The notes under the pieces: generated by a model
What the model was told of the DNA's origin: nothing
Database searches by the model: none
The model's input: the letters and a program-made list of their open reading frames with translations, nothing else
Assembly: GCF_900104675.1 (NCBI RefSeq)
Contig: NZ_LT629944.1
Location: forward strand, 434,001-498,000
Length of the DNA stretch: 64,000 nt
Direction: 5' to 3'
Origin: Angelakisella massiliensis
GTDB lineage: Bacteria > Bacillota > Clostridia > Oscillospirales > Ruminococcaceae
In this document: one piece after another, positions 16,618 through 26,224 of the stretch
How positions within the stretch are numbered: position 1 is the stretch's first letter
How the letters are laid out: every line of letters begins with the position of its first letter
Translations under genes and position numbers: made by a program

Positions 16618-16654
16618 CGGTCCCTTCCGAAAACTGGAGGGGCCGTATTTTTTT
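16618..16654 (+). terminator. Terminator-like hairpin inside the lysO leader (possible attenuator)
   Basis: CGGTCCCTTCC and GGAGGGGCCG (16618-16628, 16636-16645) form a strong stem with one bulge and a 7-nt loop, followed by TATTTTTTT. It begins only about 12 nt after the predicted transcription start and ends 12 nt before the ribosome site, so it would terminate most leaders unless opposed. What would oppose it is not visible. Confidence 0.65.
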
Positions 16655-16672
16655 GTCACGGAGGCATAAAAG

Positions 16673-16957
16673 ATGGATGTGATCCTGGTGATGCTGGCAG
16701 GAGTGCTCATCGGCGCGAAATGGTTCCCGGAACGGTTTAAAAAACAAAACGAAACCCTCCAGGTGGTGTGTACCGCCCTGCTGATCTTCTCCATGGGAGT
16801 GATGCTGGGACAGCGGGAAAACTTTCTTCAGGAGCTGACAGTCATCGGCTGGCAAAGTCTGCTGTTCGCTCTGGTGCCTGCTGCTCTTTCCGGCGTGGTG
16901 GTCTTTCTGATGACCCGCCGCTGGAAGCAGGACGAAGAGAAAAAGGAGGAGAACTGA
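16673..16957 (+). CDS. LysO-type exporter, N-terminal-half subunit
   Basis: 94-residue membrane protein with three hydrophobic segments, ending in a charged tail (RRWKQDEEKKEEN). It matches the N-terminal part of LysO (DUF340) proteins, for example LIFSMGVMLGQRENFLQELTVIGWQSLLFAL, where a mid-membrane 'F-x-M-G-x-x-x-G' precedes a W/L-rich helix. In many bacteria LysO is a single ~300-residue L-lysine exporter. Here the two halves are separate genes 1 bp apart, so both are probably needed. GGAGG precedes ATG 16673. Confidence 0.78.
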   Translation: MDVILVMLAGVLIGAKWFPERFKKQNETLQVVCTALLIFSMGVMLGQRENFLQELTVIGWQSLLFALVPAALSGVVVFLMTRRWKQDEEKKEEN

Positions 16958-16958
16958 T

Positions 16959-17558
16959 ATGGTCTGGATCGCTGTGGCTGCTCTGCTGGGAGGCATCCTG
17001 TATGGACTTTCCGGATTGCAGCTGGCTCCTGTGAGCCTGCTGACTCAAAACAGCCAGCTGGTGCTGTACGCGCTGATGTTTCTGGTGGGGATCAGTGTGG
17101 GCCTGAACAAGGATGTTCTCCGCAGAATACGCAGTTATCAGCTGCGGGTACTGGTGATCCCTGCGGGAGTAGTGGCAGGCTCTCTGGCCGGCGGCCTTGT
17201 TTGCAGCCTGATTACCGGGCTGCCTGTCAATCAGGGAACCGCCATTGCCAGCGGTCTGGGCTGGTACAGTCTTTCCGGCGTCATGCTCACTGAAATGGCC
17301 GGAGCTCACCTGGGCAGCATTACCTTTCTAAGCAATCTGCTGCGGGAGATTCTGTCCTTTTTCAGTATTCCCTGGGTATCCCGTCATCTGAATTTTTACA
17401 CCTGTATCGCTCCCGCCGGAGCCACCAGTGAGGACACCACTCTGCCCATGATGATCCGTTATACCAACGAGGAAACCGTGGTGCTGTCGGTGTTCAACGG
17501 TGTTCTTTGCTCCGCCCTGGTGCCCTTTCTCATCCGGGCCTGTTACCGCTTTTTGTAA
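16959..17558 (+). CDS. lysO: LysO-family exporter, main subunit
   Basis: 199-residue membrane protein corresponding to the C-terminal two-thirds of LysO. It carries the family signature GWYSLSGVMLTEMAGAHLGSITFLSNLLREI, with a charged E and R inside predicted helices, followed by IAPAGATSEDTTLPMM. LysO exports L-lysine and toxic analogues across the inner membrane. It follows the N-terminal-half gene by 1 bp, with AAGGAGG overlapping that gene's last codons. The split form occurs in some anaerobes; lysine as substrate is transferred from the family. Confidence 0.85.
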   Translation: MVWIAVAALLGGILYGLSGLQLAPVSLLTQNSQLVLYALMFLVGISVGLNKDVLRRIRSYQLRVLVIPAGVVAGSLAGGLVCSLITGLPVNQGTAIASGLGWYSLSGVMLTEMAGAHLGSITFLSNLLREILSFFSIPWVSRHLNFYTCIAPAGATSEDTTLPMMIRYTNEETVVLSVFNGVLCSALVPFLIRACYRFL

Positions 17559-17861
17559 AAGGGACACAGGGGAAGAAAGATTTGAAAGCCCTTGCCAGAA
17601 AGGACTTCTTCCTCCGCCTCCTGAGCACTGGATGCGTGGTGAGTTCATGAAGCCTTCCCCCGCCATTTCATTTGCGCCATTTGGATTTGAGAGAACAAAT
17701 GGATGGGATGGAGCTTGATTCAAGCCCTGGTATGGATCGCTTTTTCCCCGCTGGCGATTGGTTCCCAGCGGCCTCTGTCTGCTTTTCTCAAAGATATGGA
17801 AAGCGTCCCCTGTGAGCTCGGCTGAGCTCACAGGGGACGCTTTTATATCTGCTGCAACCTC
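17559..17861. other. 303-bp convergent gap
   Basis: Between the LysO-type genes (plus) and accA (minus). It contains the bidirectional terminator at 17802-17845. Short open frames on both strands here lack ribosome sites and family similarity. Confidence 0.5.
17802..17845. terminator. Perfect 18-bp hairpin, shared terminator of lysO and accA
   Basis: AGCGTCCCCTGTGAGCTC (17802-17819) and its exact complement (17824-17841) enclose a 4-nt loop and are followed by TTTTATAT on the plus strand. On the minus strand the stem is followed by a weaker CTTTCC. It separates two convergent operons and probably serves both. Confidence 0.88.
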
Positions 17862-18656
17862 TTATTCTGTCCGGCCATACCGGCGGAACCGCTGATATCT
17901 CCGTTCCGTCAGCTTTTCCGGGTCCATGGCGCTGTACTTCGCCAGGGCTTTTTCCAGCTTTTCTCCCAAAAGAGCGTAAAGCCGTTCCCGGTTCCGGGGC
18001 TCGGTAAAGACCTTGTCGGCAATCTTTTTCTCAAACAGCTGCCGGGCGGTCACCTGGAGACACTCAGCAGCCTCAGGGGCACGGGAGGGGTCCTTCCACA
18101 GGATACTGGCGCAGCCTTCCGGAGAGATGACGGAGTAAACGGCATTTTCCAGCATCCACACTTCGTCGGCCACCGCCAGACCCAGAGCGCCGCCGCTGCC
18201 GCCTTCTCCAATGAGAATGGAGATAATGGGGGTTTTGAGGGTCATCATTTCCATGAGATTTTCCGCAATAGCCTGACCCTGGCCCCGCTCCTCCGCCTCC
18301 AGGCCGCAATAGGCCCCGGCGGTATCCACCAGGCAGATGACAGGGCGATGGAATTTCTCCGCCAGCTTCATCTGCCGCAGGGCCTTCCGATAACCCTCCG
18401 GGTGGGCGGAACCAAAGTTGCGGGCGATTTTCTCCTTGGTGTCCCGGCCTTTCTGCTGGGCGATGACTGTCACAGGGCGGTCCCCCAGCCGGGCGATGCC
18501 GCAAACCACCGCCGGATCATCTCCGAAGCGCCGGTCCCCGTGGAGCTCCACAAAATCGGTGAAAAGATGCTCAATATAGTCAAGGCCGGTGGGCCGGTCC
18601 TTGGCCCGGGCAGCCTGTACCCGGTCGTAAGCTGTAGGCTGTGCCGCTGCCGCCAT
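17862..18656 (-). CDS. accA: Acetyl-CoA carboxylase carboxyltransferase, alpha subunit
   Basis: Cytosolic subunit of 264 residues that, with AccD, moves the carboxyl group from carboxybiotin to acetyl-CoA to form malonyl-CoA. Typical segments are [19 protein letters not shown], the oxyanion-type loop [36 protein letters not shown] and [10 protein letters not shown]. It is shorter than the enteric AccA (~319) because the N-terminal helical part is missing, as in many clostridia. Its ATG overlaps the accD stop (TAATG), which couples their translation. Last gene of the fab-acc operon. Confidence 0.97.
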   Translation of the reverse strand: MAAAAQPTAYDRVQAARAKDRPTGLDYIEHLFTDFVELHGDRRFGDDPAVVCGIARLGDRPVTVIAQQKGRDTKEKIARNFGSAHPEGYRKALRQMKLAEKFHRPVICLVDTAGAYCGLEAEERGQGQAIAENLMEMMTLKTPIISILIGEGGSGGALGLAVADEVWMLENAVYSVISPEGCASILWKDPSRAPEAAECLQVTARQLFEKKIADKVFTEPRNRERLYALLGEKLEKALAKYSAMDPEKLTERRYQRFRRYGRTE

Positions 18657-19540
18657 TACTTTTCCTCCTCCTTTGTGGTGCTGTGGAGCGCCAGCAAACG
18701 GGCCAGCAGCTCCTTTTGTTCCTTTCTTGGGGCAACCAGATCCAAAAAGCCCTTTTCCTGGAGGAATTCCGCCCGTTGGAAGCCTTTTGGCAGCTTCTGG
18801 CGGATGGTCTGTTCAATGACCCGAGGCCCGGCAAAGCCGATGAGGGCCCCCGGTTCTCCCAGGATGATGTCCGCCTCCATGGCAAAGCTGGCAGTAACGC
18901 CCCCGGTAGTGGGGTCGGTAAGGACGGCGATATACAGTCCCCCGGCATCGCTGTGGCGCTTGACGGCGCCGCTGGTCTTTGCCATCTGCATCAGGGAAAT
19001 GATCCCTTCCTGCATCCGGGCGCCGCCGGAGACAGTATATCCCACCACCGGCAAATGGTATTCCTTTGCGTACTCAAAAAGCAGGGTGATTTTCTCTCCC
19101 ACCGCGCTGCCCATACTGCCCATCATAAAGAAGGGGTCCATCACAAAAAGACAGGTGAGGTGTCCGCCGATGGTGCAGACGCCGCAAACCACCCCTTCCT
19201 CCTCATGGCTCCCCAGGCGGGCAGCCTGGAGCTTCTTTTCATAGCCGGGGAAACTGAGAGGGTCCACACCGGTCACGGCGGGGAACAGCTCCTGGAAGCT
19301 TCCCTCATCGGCAATGAGATGAATCCGCTGGCGGGGGCTCATACGGAAGTGATGGCCGCACTTGGGACAAACGTGGAGGTTCTCCGCCAGATCGCTGGAA
19401 AACAGCACCTTTTTGCAGCTGGGGCAAGCCACGCACAGGTCATCGGGCACCGAAGGACGCTGTTCTTCCTGAGCGCCGGGACGCTGGTCCCCCTCCTCCA
19501 GCTCGTTGCGGGGGCGCATGAAGATATTTTTACTGAGCAT
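18656..19540 (-). CDS. accD: Acetyl-CoA carboxylase carboxyltransferase, beta subunit
   Basis: 294-residue partner of AccA. An N-terminal zinc ribbon has two Cys pairs (CPSCKKVLF and CPKCGHHF, about residues 39-61). The crotonase-like core contains [21 protein letters not shown] and a substrate-binding region [20 protein letters not shown] precedes ATG 19540. It overlaps accA by 1 bp. The 105 bp separating it from accC include a CCGGCA/TGCCGG inverted repeat. Confidence 0.97.
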   Translation of the reverse strand: MLSKNIFMRPRNELEEGDQRPGAQEEQRPSVPDDLCVACPSCKKVLFSSDLAENLHVCPKCGHHFRMSPRQRIHLIADEGSFQELFPAVTGVDPLSFPGYEKKLQAARLGSHEEEGVVCGVCTIGGHLTCLFVMDPFFMMGSMGSAVGEKITLLFEYAKEYHLPVVGYTVSGGARMQEGIISLMQMAKTSGAVKRHSDAGGLYIAVLTDPTTGGVTASFAMEADIILGEPGALIGFAGPRVIEQTIRQKLPKGFQRAEFLQEKGFLDLVAPRKEQKELLARLLALHSTTKEEEK

Positions 19541-19645
19541 CAGGAGCTCTCCTTTCCTGACAACGCCCGGAACAGACCGGCAAGGCAGGAGACAAAGGGG
19601 ACCGCCCTCTTCTCTTCCTTTCCTGCCGGTTTATTCTCAGAGCCG

Positions 19646-21007
19646 TCAATGTTCGCCGGATGAACCGGACTGCCATTTGGCTTTGGTCATAAAGTTGGTG
19701 CGGTAGCTGCCGTCCCGGAACTCGGGATCGCAGAGAATATCCATTTGCAAAGCGCTGTTGTGGGTGACCCCCTGAATCACCAGATCACCCAATGCCACCT
19801 GCATCTTGCGGATGGCCTCCTCCCGGTCCTTGCCATGAACGATGAGCTTGCCCATCATGGAATCATAGAAGGGCGGGATGGCGTAGCCCTGATAGAGAGC
19901 GGTATCGAACCGCACCCCAGGTCCGCCGGGGAAGGTGAGGAAGGAAACGGTGCCGCAGCAGGGCCGGAAGCCGTGAGCCGGGTCCTCGGCGTTGATACGG
20001 CATTCAATGGTATGGCCCTGGAGCTGAATGTCCTCCTGGGTAAAGCCCAGAGGCATCCCAGCCGCCACCCGGATCTGCCATTTCACCAGATCCACCCCTG
20101 TCTCCATCTCGGTGACAGGATGTTCCACCTGGAGACGGGTGTTCATCTCCATAAAGTAGAAGTTGCCCTCTTTATCATAGAGGAACTCAATGGTGCCGGC
20201 GTTCTCGTAGCCCACCGCTTTGGCAGCGGCGGTGGAGACCCGGATCATTTCCGCCCGCTGCTCGGGGGTAATGACCGGGGAAGGGCTTTCCTCCAGCAGT
20301 TTCTGATTTTTCCGCTGCATGGAGCATTCCCGTTCTCCCAGACAAACCACATTTCCCTGCTGGTCGGCGATCAGCTGCATCTCAATATGCTTGACCGGAG
20401 AGAGGAACCGCTCCAGATACACCGCTCCATCTCCGAAAGCACTGGCCGCCTCGCTGGAAGCGGTCTGCCAGGCGTTGTCAAACTCCCCCATGGAGTTGAC
20501 CAGACGGATGCCTCGTCCGCCGCCTCCGGAGCGGGCTTTGATCAGCAGGGGGAAACCCAGCTTTTCCGCTTCCGCCCGGGCTTTTTCCAGCGTCTCCACC
20601 ACATCGCAGCCGGGAATGACCGGCACTCCCGCGGCAATCATGGTGCGGCGTGCTTCATCCTTATCTCCCATGCGGCGCATCACCTCAGCGGAAGGGCCGA
20701 TAAAGGCGATGCCGCACTGGGCGCACAGTTGGGCAAACCGGGGGTTTTCCGACAGAAGGCCATAACCGGGGTGAATGGCCTGAGCGCCGCTGACAATGGC
20801 GGCGGAAAGGATGGCGGAAAGGTTCAGGTAGCTCTCCCCTACCGTGGGGCCGCCGATGCAGTAGCTCTCATCGGCCATGGAAACATGGAGGGCATCCCGG
20901 TCAGCGGTGGAAAAAACCGCCACAGTGGAGATGCCCATCTCCTTACAGGCGCGGATGATCCGCACCGCGATCTCGCCGCGGTTGGCGATGAGCAATTTGG
21001 AAAACAT
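19646..21007 (-). CDS. accC: Biotin carboxylase subunit of acetyl-CoA carboxylase
   Basis: 453-residue ATP-grasp enzyme that carboxylates the biotin of AccB using bicarbonate and ATP. It starts MFSKLLIANRGEIAVRIIRACKEMG, has the glycine-rich ATP loop KARSGGGGRGIRLV (about 159-172), the metal-binding EMNTRLQVEHPVTE segment and the usual C-terminal domain. The length is normal. GGAGGAGGG lies 6 nt before ATG. It lies 45 bp after fabZ in the operon. Confidence 0.98.
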   Translation of the reverse strand: MFSKLLIANRGEIAVRIIRACKEMGISTVAVFSTADRDALHVSMADESYCIGGPTVGESYLNLSAILSAAIVSGAQAIHPGYGLLSENPRFAQLCAQCGIAFIGPSAEVMRRMGDKDEARRTMIAAGVPVIPGCDVVETLEKARAEAEKLGFPLLIKARSGGGGRGIRLVNSMGEFDNAWQTASSEAASAFGDGAVYLERFLSPVKHIEMQLIADQQGNVVCLGERECSMQRKNQKLLEESPSPVITPEQRAEMIRVSTAAAKAVGYENAGTIEFLYDKEGNFYFMEMNTRLQVEHPVTEMETGVDLVKWQIRVAAGMPLGFTQEDIQLQGHTIECRINAEDPAHGFRPCCGTVSFLTFPGGPGVRFDTALYQGYAIPPFYDSMMGKLIVHGKDREEAIRKMQVALGDLVIQGVTHNSALQMDILCDPEFRDGSYRTNFMTKAKWQSGSSGEH

Positions 21008-21052
21008 GGGAATCCCTCCTCCGTTGTGTCGTCTAAAGGGCCTGAAAGGCTT

Positions 21053-21481
21053 TTATTTCTGCTCCTCCGGCACCAGAGCGAAGGAAAAGTCCGCGCTGAC
21101 GCAAAGGGTGTCTCCCACATAGCCTTTGGCGGAGGCAAAATGGAAAGCCCCCCGGCTGCGGGTGACGGTGCATTCGGTCCGCAAGGTATCTCCGGGGCGG
21201 ACGGGATGACGGAATTTTACCTTATCCAGGCTGGTGAAATAGGGGGTAGCGGTCCCCGAGATCTTTCCTGCCAGCAGTACGCAGCAGGACTGAGCCATCA
21301 TCTCGCACAGCACCACACCGGGGACCACAGGATTACCGGGAAAATGTCCCTGGAGGAACCATTCATCCCCCCGGACATGATAGCGGCCAACGGCGGTGTT
21401 CTCTCCGGTGACCTCCGCTTCCTCCACCAGCAGCATCGGCTCCCGGTGGGGAAGGATGCCCTTGATTTCTTCTTTATTCAT
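21053..21481 (-). CDS. fabZ: 3-hydroxyacyl-ACP dehydratase
   Basis: 142-residue hot-dog-fold dehydratase that removes water from 3-hydroxyacyl-ACP to give trans-2-enoyl-ACP. The catalytic His is in LPHREPMLLVE (His12), and the Glu is in HFPGNPVVPGVVLCEMMAQ, both as in FabZ. The gene sits between accB and accC, 18 bp after accB. No fabA or fabM isomerase lies in the operon, so how unsaturated fatty acids are made is not shown here. Confidence 0.97.
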   Translation of the reverse strand: MNKEEIKGILPHREPMLLVEEAEVTGENTAVGRYHVRGDEWFLQGHFPGNPVVPGVVLCEMMAQSCCVLLAGKISGTATPYFTSLDKVKFRHPVRPGDTLRTECTVTRSRGAFHFASAKGYVGDTLCVSADFSFALVPEEQK

Positions 21482-21499
21482 CTCTGGCTCCTTCTTTCC

Positions 21500-21964
21500 T
21501 CACTGGATGCGGAAGAGTGGCTGGTCGTATTCCACAACCGCGCCGTTCTCCACACAGACCTCGGTGATCTCTCCGTCCTGCTCGGCGGTGATCTCGTTCA
21601 TCAGCTTCATGGCCTCAATGATGCACAGCACATCTCCCTTATGCACCCGGTCCCCCACCGAAACAAAGGGGGCGGCACCGGGGGTGGGAGCGGCATAGAA
21701 CATTCCCACCATGGGGGAGCGCACTTCCTTACCAGCGGCAGCGGGAGCTTCCGGCTGAGAAGCGGGGGCAGCAGGAGCTGCCGGTGCCGGAGCGGCGGGC
21801 GCGGGAGCGGAAAACACCGGCGCGGGGGCGGGAGCCTCCATCAGCCGGGGGGCGCAGGGGCCCTTCTCCAGGCGGATTTTCTCTGTGCCTTCGGTGATCT
21901 CCAAAACGCTGAGGGTGGAGCCCTCCAGCACCTGTACCAGTTCTCTGACAGTGTTCAGATCCAT
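21500..21964 (-). CDS. accB: Biotin carboxyl carrier protein of acetyl-CoA carboxylase
   Basis: 154-residue carrier. The N-terminal ~40 residues are a short helical and strand segment ([18 protein letters not shown]). A 40-residue Pro/Ala linker follows (about 44-78), then the biotinyl domain with EAMKLMNE, in which Lys120 is the biotin site. It accepts carboxyl groups from AccC and delivers them to AccA/AccD. It lies 20 bp after fabF with AAAGGAG before ATG. Confidence 0.97.
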   Translation of the reverse strand: MDLNTVRELVQVLEGSTLSVLEITEGTEKIRLEKGPCAPRLMEAPAPAPVFSAPAPAAPAPAAPAAPASQPEAPAAAGKEVRSPMVGMFYAAPTPGAAPFVSVGDRVHKGDVLCIIEAMKLMNEITAEQDGEITEVCVENGAVVEYDQPLFRIQ

Positions 21965-21984
21965 CAGTGGTTCGCTCCTTTCCC

Positions 21985-23220
21985 TTATTCCTCAAACTTC
22001 CGCAGAGCCAGGCAGGCATTGTGGCCGCCGAAGCCCAGGGAGGTGGACAGCGCCGCGGTAACAGGCCGCCGCACCGCCTCATTGGGTGTGATATCCAGGT
22101 CACACTCCGGGTCCTTCTCCCGATAGCCGATGGTGGGAGGAATGATTCCCTCCCGCAGGGCCAGGACGCAGGCAATGGCCTCGATGGCCCCGGCGGCTCC
22201 CAGCATGTGGCCGGTCATGGACTTGGTGGAGCTGACCGAAGCCTTGTAGGCCCAATCCTCTCCCAAAGCCGATTTGATGGCCAGGGTCTCAGTGCGGTCA
22301 TTGGGGGGAGTGGAAGTGCCGTGGGCATTGATGTACAGCTCCTCGCTGCCGTCGAAGCCCGCTTCGGCTACAGCCTGACGGATGGCGTTGGCTGCTCCCA
22401 GGGCATCGGGACGGGGGGAGGTGATGTGATAAGCGTCGCAGGTGTTGCCGTAGCCGCAGATCTCTCCCAGGATCTCAGCTCCTCTGGCCTTGGCGTGCTC
22501 ATACTCCTCCAGCACCAGCACACCGGCGCCCTCGCCCATGACAAAGCCGCTGCGGCGAGCGTCAAAGGGGATGGAAGCCTGGGTGGGGTCCTCGGCGGTG
22601 GTGAGGGCCTGCATATTGGCAAAGCCGGACATAGCCATGGGGGCCAGGGAGGCTTCGGAGCCGCCGGCGATGATGGCGTCTGCATAGCCGTGTGCGATGG
22701 CCCGGAAGGCCTCACCGATGGTGTGGCTGGAGGTGGCGCAGGCGGTCACCACAGGCAGGGTGGGACCCATGGCCTGGAAGCGCATGGCCACTTTACCCGC
22801 TGCCATATTGGAGATGATCATGGGGATAAAGAAGGGAGAGACACGGCCTACGCCTTTTTCATGGACCTTGTCGCACTCCGCCACAAAGGTGAGGATGCCG
22901 CCGATGCCGGAGCCAATGTACACGCCCAAACGCTCGGGGGCGATTTTTCCTTCCAGACCGCTCTGGGCCATAGCCTGGGTGGCGGCACCCATGGCGTACT
23001 GCACATACAGGTCGGTCTTGCGGATATCCGCCTTTTCCATGCAGGTCAGGGGATCGAAATCCCGCACCTCGGCAGCCAGATGTACCTTGAGGGCGGAGGT
23101 GTCGAACCGGGTGACCTTGTCAATGGCACAGCGGCCTTCCGTCATGCCGTTCCACATCTTTTCCACGGTGGAACCCAGGGGGGAAACCGCCCCCAAACCG
23201 GTAATTACGACTCGTCTCAT
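21985..23220 (-). CDS. fabF: Beta-ketoacyl-ACP synthase II
   Basis: 411-residue condensing enzyme that elongates acyl-ACP with malonyl-ACP. The Cys-His-His triad is Cys161 ([13 protein letters not shown]), the His in [12 protein letters not shown] and the His in [12 protein letters not shown]. Length and start ([15 protein letters not shown]) match FabF. AGGAG lies about 11 nt before ATG 23220. A 168-bp gap separates it from fabG, larger than other gaps in the operon; that gap has no convincing gene. Confidence 0.98.
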   Translation of the reverse strand: MRRVVITGLGAVSPLGSTVEKMWNGMTEGRCAIDKVTRFDTSALKVHLAAEVRDFDPLTCMEKADIRKTDLYVQYAMGAATQAMAQSGLEGKIAPERLGVYIGSGIGGILTFVAECDKVHEKGVGRVSPFFIPMIISNMAAGKVAMRFQAMGPTLPVVTACATSSHTIGEAFRAIAHGYADAIIAGGSEASLAPMAMSGFANMQALTTAEDPTQASIPFDARRSGFVMGEGAGVLVLEEYEHAKARGAEILGEICGYGNTCDAYHITSPRPDALGAANAIRQAVAEAGFDGSEELYINAHGTSTPPNDRTETLAIKSALGEDWAYKASVSSTKSMTGHMLGAAGAIEAIACVLALREGIIPPTIGYREKDPECDLDITPNEAVRRPVTAALSTSLGFGGHNACLALRKFEE

Positions 23221-23388
23221 GCTGTTGACGCTCCTGTTCTTCGGGAAGTCACCCGATTAATAATCATGGGAGAAAATAAAGAATTTACCATTTCAAGGAG
23301 AGCCGCGCCTGAAAAGACGCCTGGCCCAGGTCCTTCACCAGCTGGTAAAGGAAGGCATCCTGCTCTCTTTTTTCTCATTTACAGCGTG

Positions 23389-24129
23389 TTACATGGCCAT
23401 GCCGCCGTCTACCCGGATCACCTCGCCGGTGATATAACCGGCAGCAGGGGAAGCCAGGAAAGCGGCCAAAGCCGCCACATCGGCGGGGGCGCCCATCCGC
23501 TTCATGGGGATCTGTCCGGCGATGCCCTCCCGCACCTTGTCGGAGAGAGCGCCGGTCATGTCGGTTTCAATAAAGCCGGGGGCAATGGCGTTGCAGGTGA
23601 CCCCACGGGCCGCCAGCTCCCGGGCCACCGACTTGGTAAAGCCGATGAGGCCCGCCTTGGCGGCGGCATAGTTGGCCTGACCGGCGTTACCCATAAGGCC
23701 CACCACCGAGGAAATGTTGATGATCCGGGCCCCGGAACGCTTCATCAGGTGACGGTACAGGCTCTTGGTCAGGTTGAAGGCTCCCTTGAGGTTGACGCTG
23801 AGGACCCGGTCAAAGTCCTCCTCCTTCATGGACAGCAGCAGGCCGTCCCGGACGATACCAGCGTTGTTGACCAGGATATCCACCCCGCCCATCTCGCTGA
23901 TGACGGTGTCGGTCAAGGTCTTGGCGGCGTCAAAATCCGCCACATCACACTTATAAATGCAGCACCGGCGGCCCATGGCCTCAATCTCCTGCTGCACCTG
24001 CTGGGCGGCGGCGTCGCTGGCGTTATAGACAATGGCTACATCCGCTCCCTGGCGGGCCATAGTCAGTGCGATCTCTCTGCCCAGTCCCCGGGAACCTCCG
24101 GTGACCAGGGCGATTTTTCCGCTTAACAT
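23389..24129 (-). CDS. fabG: 3-oxoacyl-ACP reductase
   Basis: 246-residue NADPH-dependent short-chain dehydrogenase that reduces 3-oxoacyl-ACP. The nucleotide loop is TGGSRGLGRE (10-19), NNAG is at about 88-91, and the catalytic Ser141, Tyr154 and Lys158 lie in ISSVVG and YAAAKAG. GAGGAGG precedes ATG 24129, 14 bp after fabD. Confidence 0.97.
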   Translation of the reverse strand: MLSGKIALVTGGSRGLGREIALTMARQGADVAIVYNASDAAAQQVQQEIEAMGRRCCIYKCDVADFDAAKTLTDTVISEMGGVDILVNNAGIVRDGLLLSMKEEDFDRVLSVNLKGAFNLTKSLYRHLMKRSGARIINISSVVGLMGNAGQANYAAAKAGLIGFTKSVARELAARGVTCNAIAPGFIETDMTGALSDKVREGIAGQIPMKRMGAPADVAALAAFLASPAAGYITGEVIRVDGGMAM

Positions 24130-24143
24130 CGTATTTTTCCTCC

Positions 24144-25058
24144 TCAGCCTTTCAGCAGCGCCAGAGCCGCGTCCAGGGTCTCGCTGTTTTCCACCCGGCA
24201 GACGGTAACGCCGGAAAGGGTCTTTTTCACCAGACCCTCCAGGGTCTTGCCAACGCCCACCTCAATAAAGGTGTCGCAGCCTGCTTCCGCCAGGTTTTCC
24301 AGGGTCTTCTGCCACTGAACGGGGCAGCGGACCTGAGCGGCCAGCAGTTCAGCGCCCCGGCTGCCGTAAGGCTGGGCGTTGAGGTTGGCATAAACGGGAA
24401 TCTCCGGCAGAGAGATGGGATGCTCCTCCAGATACCGCTCCAGGCCCTTTGCCGCGGAGTCCATCATGGGGCTGTGGAAAGCGCCGCTGACCGCCAAAGG
24501 CATCACCCGGCCCTTTAAGGGAGCGGCCTGTTTGGCCAGCTCATCCAGCCCTTCCCGGCTGCCGGCCACCACCAGCTGTCCGGGGCAGTTATAGTTGACA
24601 GGATACAGCCCGCCGATCCCGGCGCAAAGCTGTTCCACCTGCTCATTGGAAAGGCGCAGCACCGCGGCCATGGCGCCAGGGTTCTCCTGGGCTGCCTGCT
24701 GCATCAGCTCCGCCCGGCGGCAAACCAGACGGAAGCCCTCCTCCCGGGAAAAGGCTCCCGCAAAGGTGAGGGCCGCCACCTCTCCCAGGGAGAAGCCGGC
24801 GCAGAAGTCGGGACGGATACCCGCTTCCACCAAAGCGTCCGCCGCCGCCAGATCAGCGCAGAAAACGGCAGGCTGGGTGTTGATGGTGACATTCAGCTCC
24901 TCCTGGGTCCCTTCAAAGCAAAGGGCGGAGGTGCCGGGGCGGATACTGTCCGCCAGGGCGAACACCTGGGCGGCAGCGGGAGAACGCTCTGCCAGCTGAC
25001 GGCCCAATCCGGGGACCTGAGCCCCCTGACCGGAAAAAAGGAAGCTTATCTTACCCAT
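24144..25058 (-). CDS. fabD: Malonyl-CoA:ACP transacylase
   Basis: 304-residue acyltransferase that loads malonyl groups onto ACP. It begins with the family hallmark FLFSGQGAQVPGLG. The nucleophile is Ser90 in GFSLGE, and a later His in GAFHSPMM completes the dyad. Its start overlaps the end of fabK by 13 bp, indicating translational coupling, with AAAGGAG upstream of ATG 25058. Confidence 0.97.
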   Translation of the reverse strand: MGKISFLFSGQGAQVPGLGRQLAERSPAAAQVFALADSIRPGTSALCFEGTQEELNVTINTQPAVFCADLAAADALVEAGIRPDFCAGFSLGEVAALTFAGAFSREEGFRLVCRRAELMQQAAQENPGAMAAVLRLSNEQVEQLCAGIGGLYPVNYNCPGQLVVAGSREGLDELAKQAAPLKGRVMPLAVSGAFHSPMMDSAAKGLERYLEEHPISLPEIPVYANLNAQPYGSRGAELLAAQVRCPVQWQKTLENLAEAGCDTFIEVGVGKTLEGLVKKTLSGVTVCRVENSETLDAALALLKG

Positions 25059-25993
25059 TTGCAGGCTCCTTTCAGGATCTCCTCCGCCTGGGTGCAGACG
25101 TCGGTGATGATTTCAGCAGCAGGCTGCTCCTTTGTGACCATGGAAGCGATCTGTCCGGCCAGGAAGCATCCCGCCTTCTCGTCTCCCTCCACAGCAGCTT
25201 TCCGCAGAGCACCCGCTCCGAGGCCCTCCAGCTCTTCGTTGGAGACATTGGGATCGTATTCCTTCTTCATATACTCCCGGGTGAAGGGGGTTTTCAGAGA
25301 ACGGACGGGATGTCCCAGACGGCGGCCGGTGGAAGCGGTGTCGATATCCCCTGCCTCCAGGATCTTCTTCTTGTAGTTGGGATGGACATTGCACTCATGG
25401 GCTACCAGGAACCGGGTCCCCATCTGGACGCCCACAGCGCCCAGCATGATAGCGGCAGCAAAGCCGCGGCCATCAGCGATACCACCGGCAGCGATGACAG
25501 GGATATCCACCGCATCGCACACCTGAGGCACCAGCGCCATGGTGGTCAGCTCGCCGATATGTCCGCCGGACTCGCCGCCTTCGGCAATGACCGCCGCTGC
25601 GCCTGCCCGAGCCACCCGCTTTGCGATACCGGTGGAGGGGATGACAGGGATCACTTTGATGCCGGCTTCCAGCCAGGCGGGCATATATTTGGCGGGATTA
25701 CCGGCGCCGGTGGTGACCACCGGAACACCCTCCTCCACCACTACCTTGGCCACTTCGTCAGCGAAAGGGCTCATGAGCATGATATTGACGCCGAAGGGCT
25801 TGTCGGTCAGCTTTTTTGCCTCACGGATCTGACCCCGAAGCCATTCACCGTTGGCGTTCATGGCGGAAATGATGCCCAAGCCACCGCCATTGGAGACAGC
25901 CGCCGCCAGAGACGCGTCGGCGATCCAGGCCATACCGCCCTGGAAAACCGGATACTCGATACCCAAAAGATCACAGATAGGTGTTTTAATCAT
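25046..25993 (-). CDS. fabK: Enoyl-ACP reductase II (FMN-dependent)
   Basis: 315-residue FMN flavoprotein of the nitronate-monooxygenase fold that performs the last reduction of the elongation cycle in place of FabI. Clear segments are GIEYPVFQGGMAWIADASLAAAVSNGGGLGII at the N-terminus, EGGESGGHIGE and the phosphate-binding VIAAGGIADGRG and MGTRFLVAHEC. The family start is ATG 25993 (MIKTPICDLLGI), with AAAGGAG upstream; the open frame extends further 5' without similarity. No fabI is present, so FabK is probably the enoyl reductase here, which usually implies triclosan insensitivity. Confidence 0.96.
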   Translation of the reverse strand: MIKTPICDLLGIEYPVFQGGMAWIADASLAAAVSNGGGLGIISAMNANGEWLRGQIREAKKLTDKPFGVNIMLMSPFADEVAKVVVEEGVPVVTTGAGNPAKYMPAWLEAGIKVIPVIPSTGIAKRVARAGAAAVIAEGGESGGHIGELTTMALVPQVCDAVDIPVIAAGGIADGRGFAAAIMLGAVGVQMGTRFLVAHECNVHPNYKKKILEAGDIDTASTGRRLGHPVRSLKTPFTREYMKKEYDPNVSNEELEGLGAGALRKAAVEGDEKAGCFLAGQIASMVTKEQPAAEIITDVCTQAEEILKGACKWVR

Positions 25994-26224
25994 AACGACA
26001 GATGCTCCTTTTTCTGCGGGCTCCAACGGCCCGTCAAACAATTTGAAATATAGTTTTGCTCCGGTTTTCAGACCGTGTGACGTCAAAATGGTTCCACGGT
26101 TTTTCTATGTATCCCTCTGCACAGCAAGCCGGTCCTCTGCGAAACCGGCCTCAACTCCCAGAGAGTCTTTTTCCCGGACAAAATTCAAGCAGCCTTGCCA
26201 GTACGGATGCCGCTTTTTATAAAA

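Larger units (their letters stand above)
16290..16672. other. 383-bp gap ahead of the LysO-type genes
   Basis: The first 280 bp (16290-16570) show no gene, repeat or known RNA. No lysine riboswitch is recognisable. The last 100 bp hold a strong promoter (16571-16599) and a terminator-like hairpin in the leader (16618-16654), entered separately. Confidence 0.5.
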
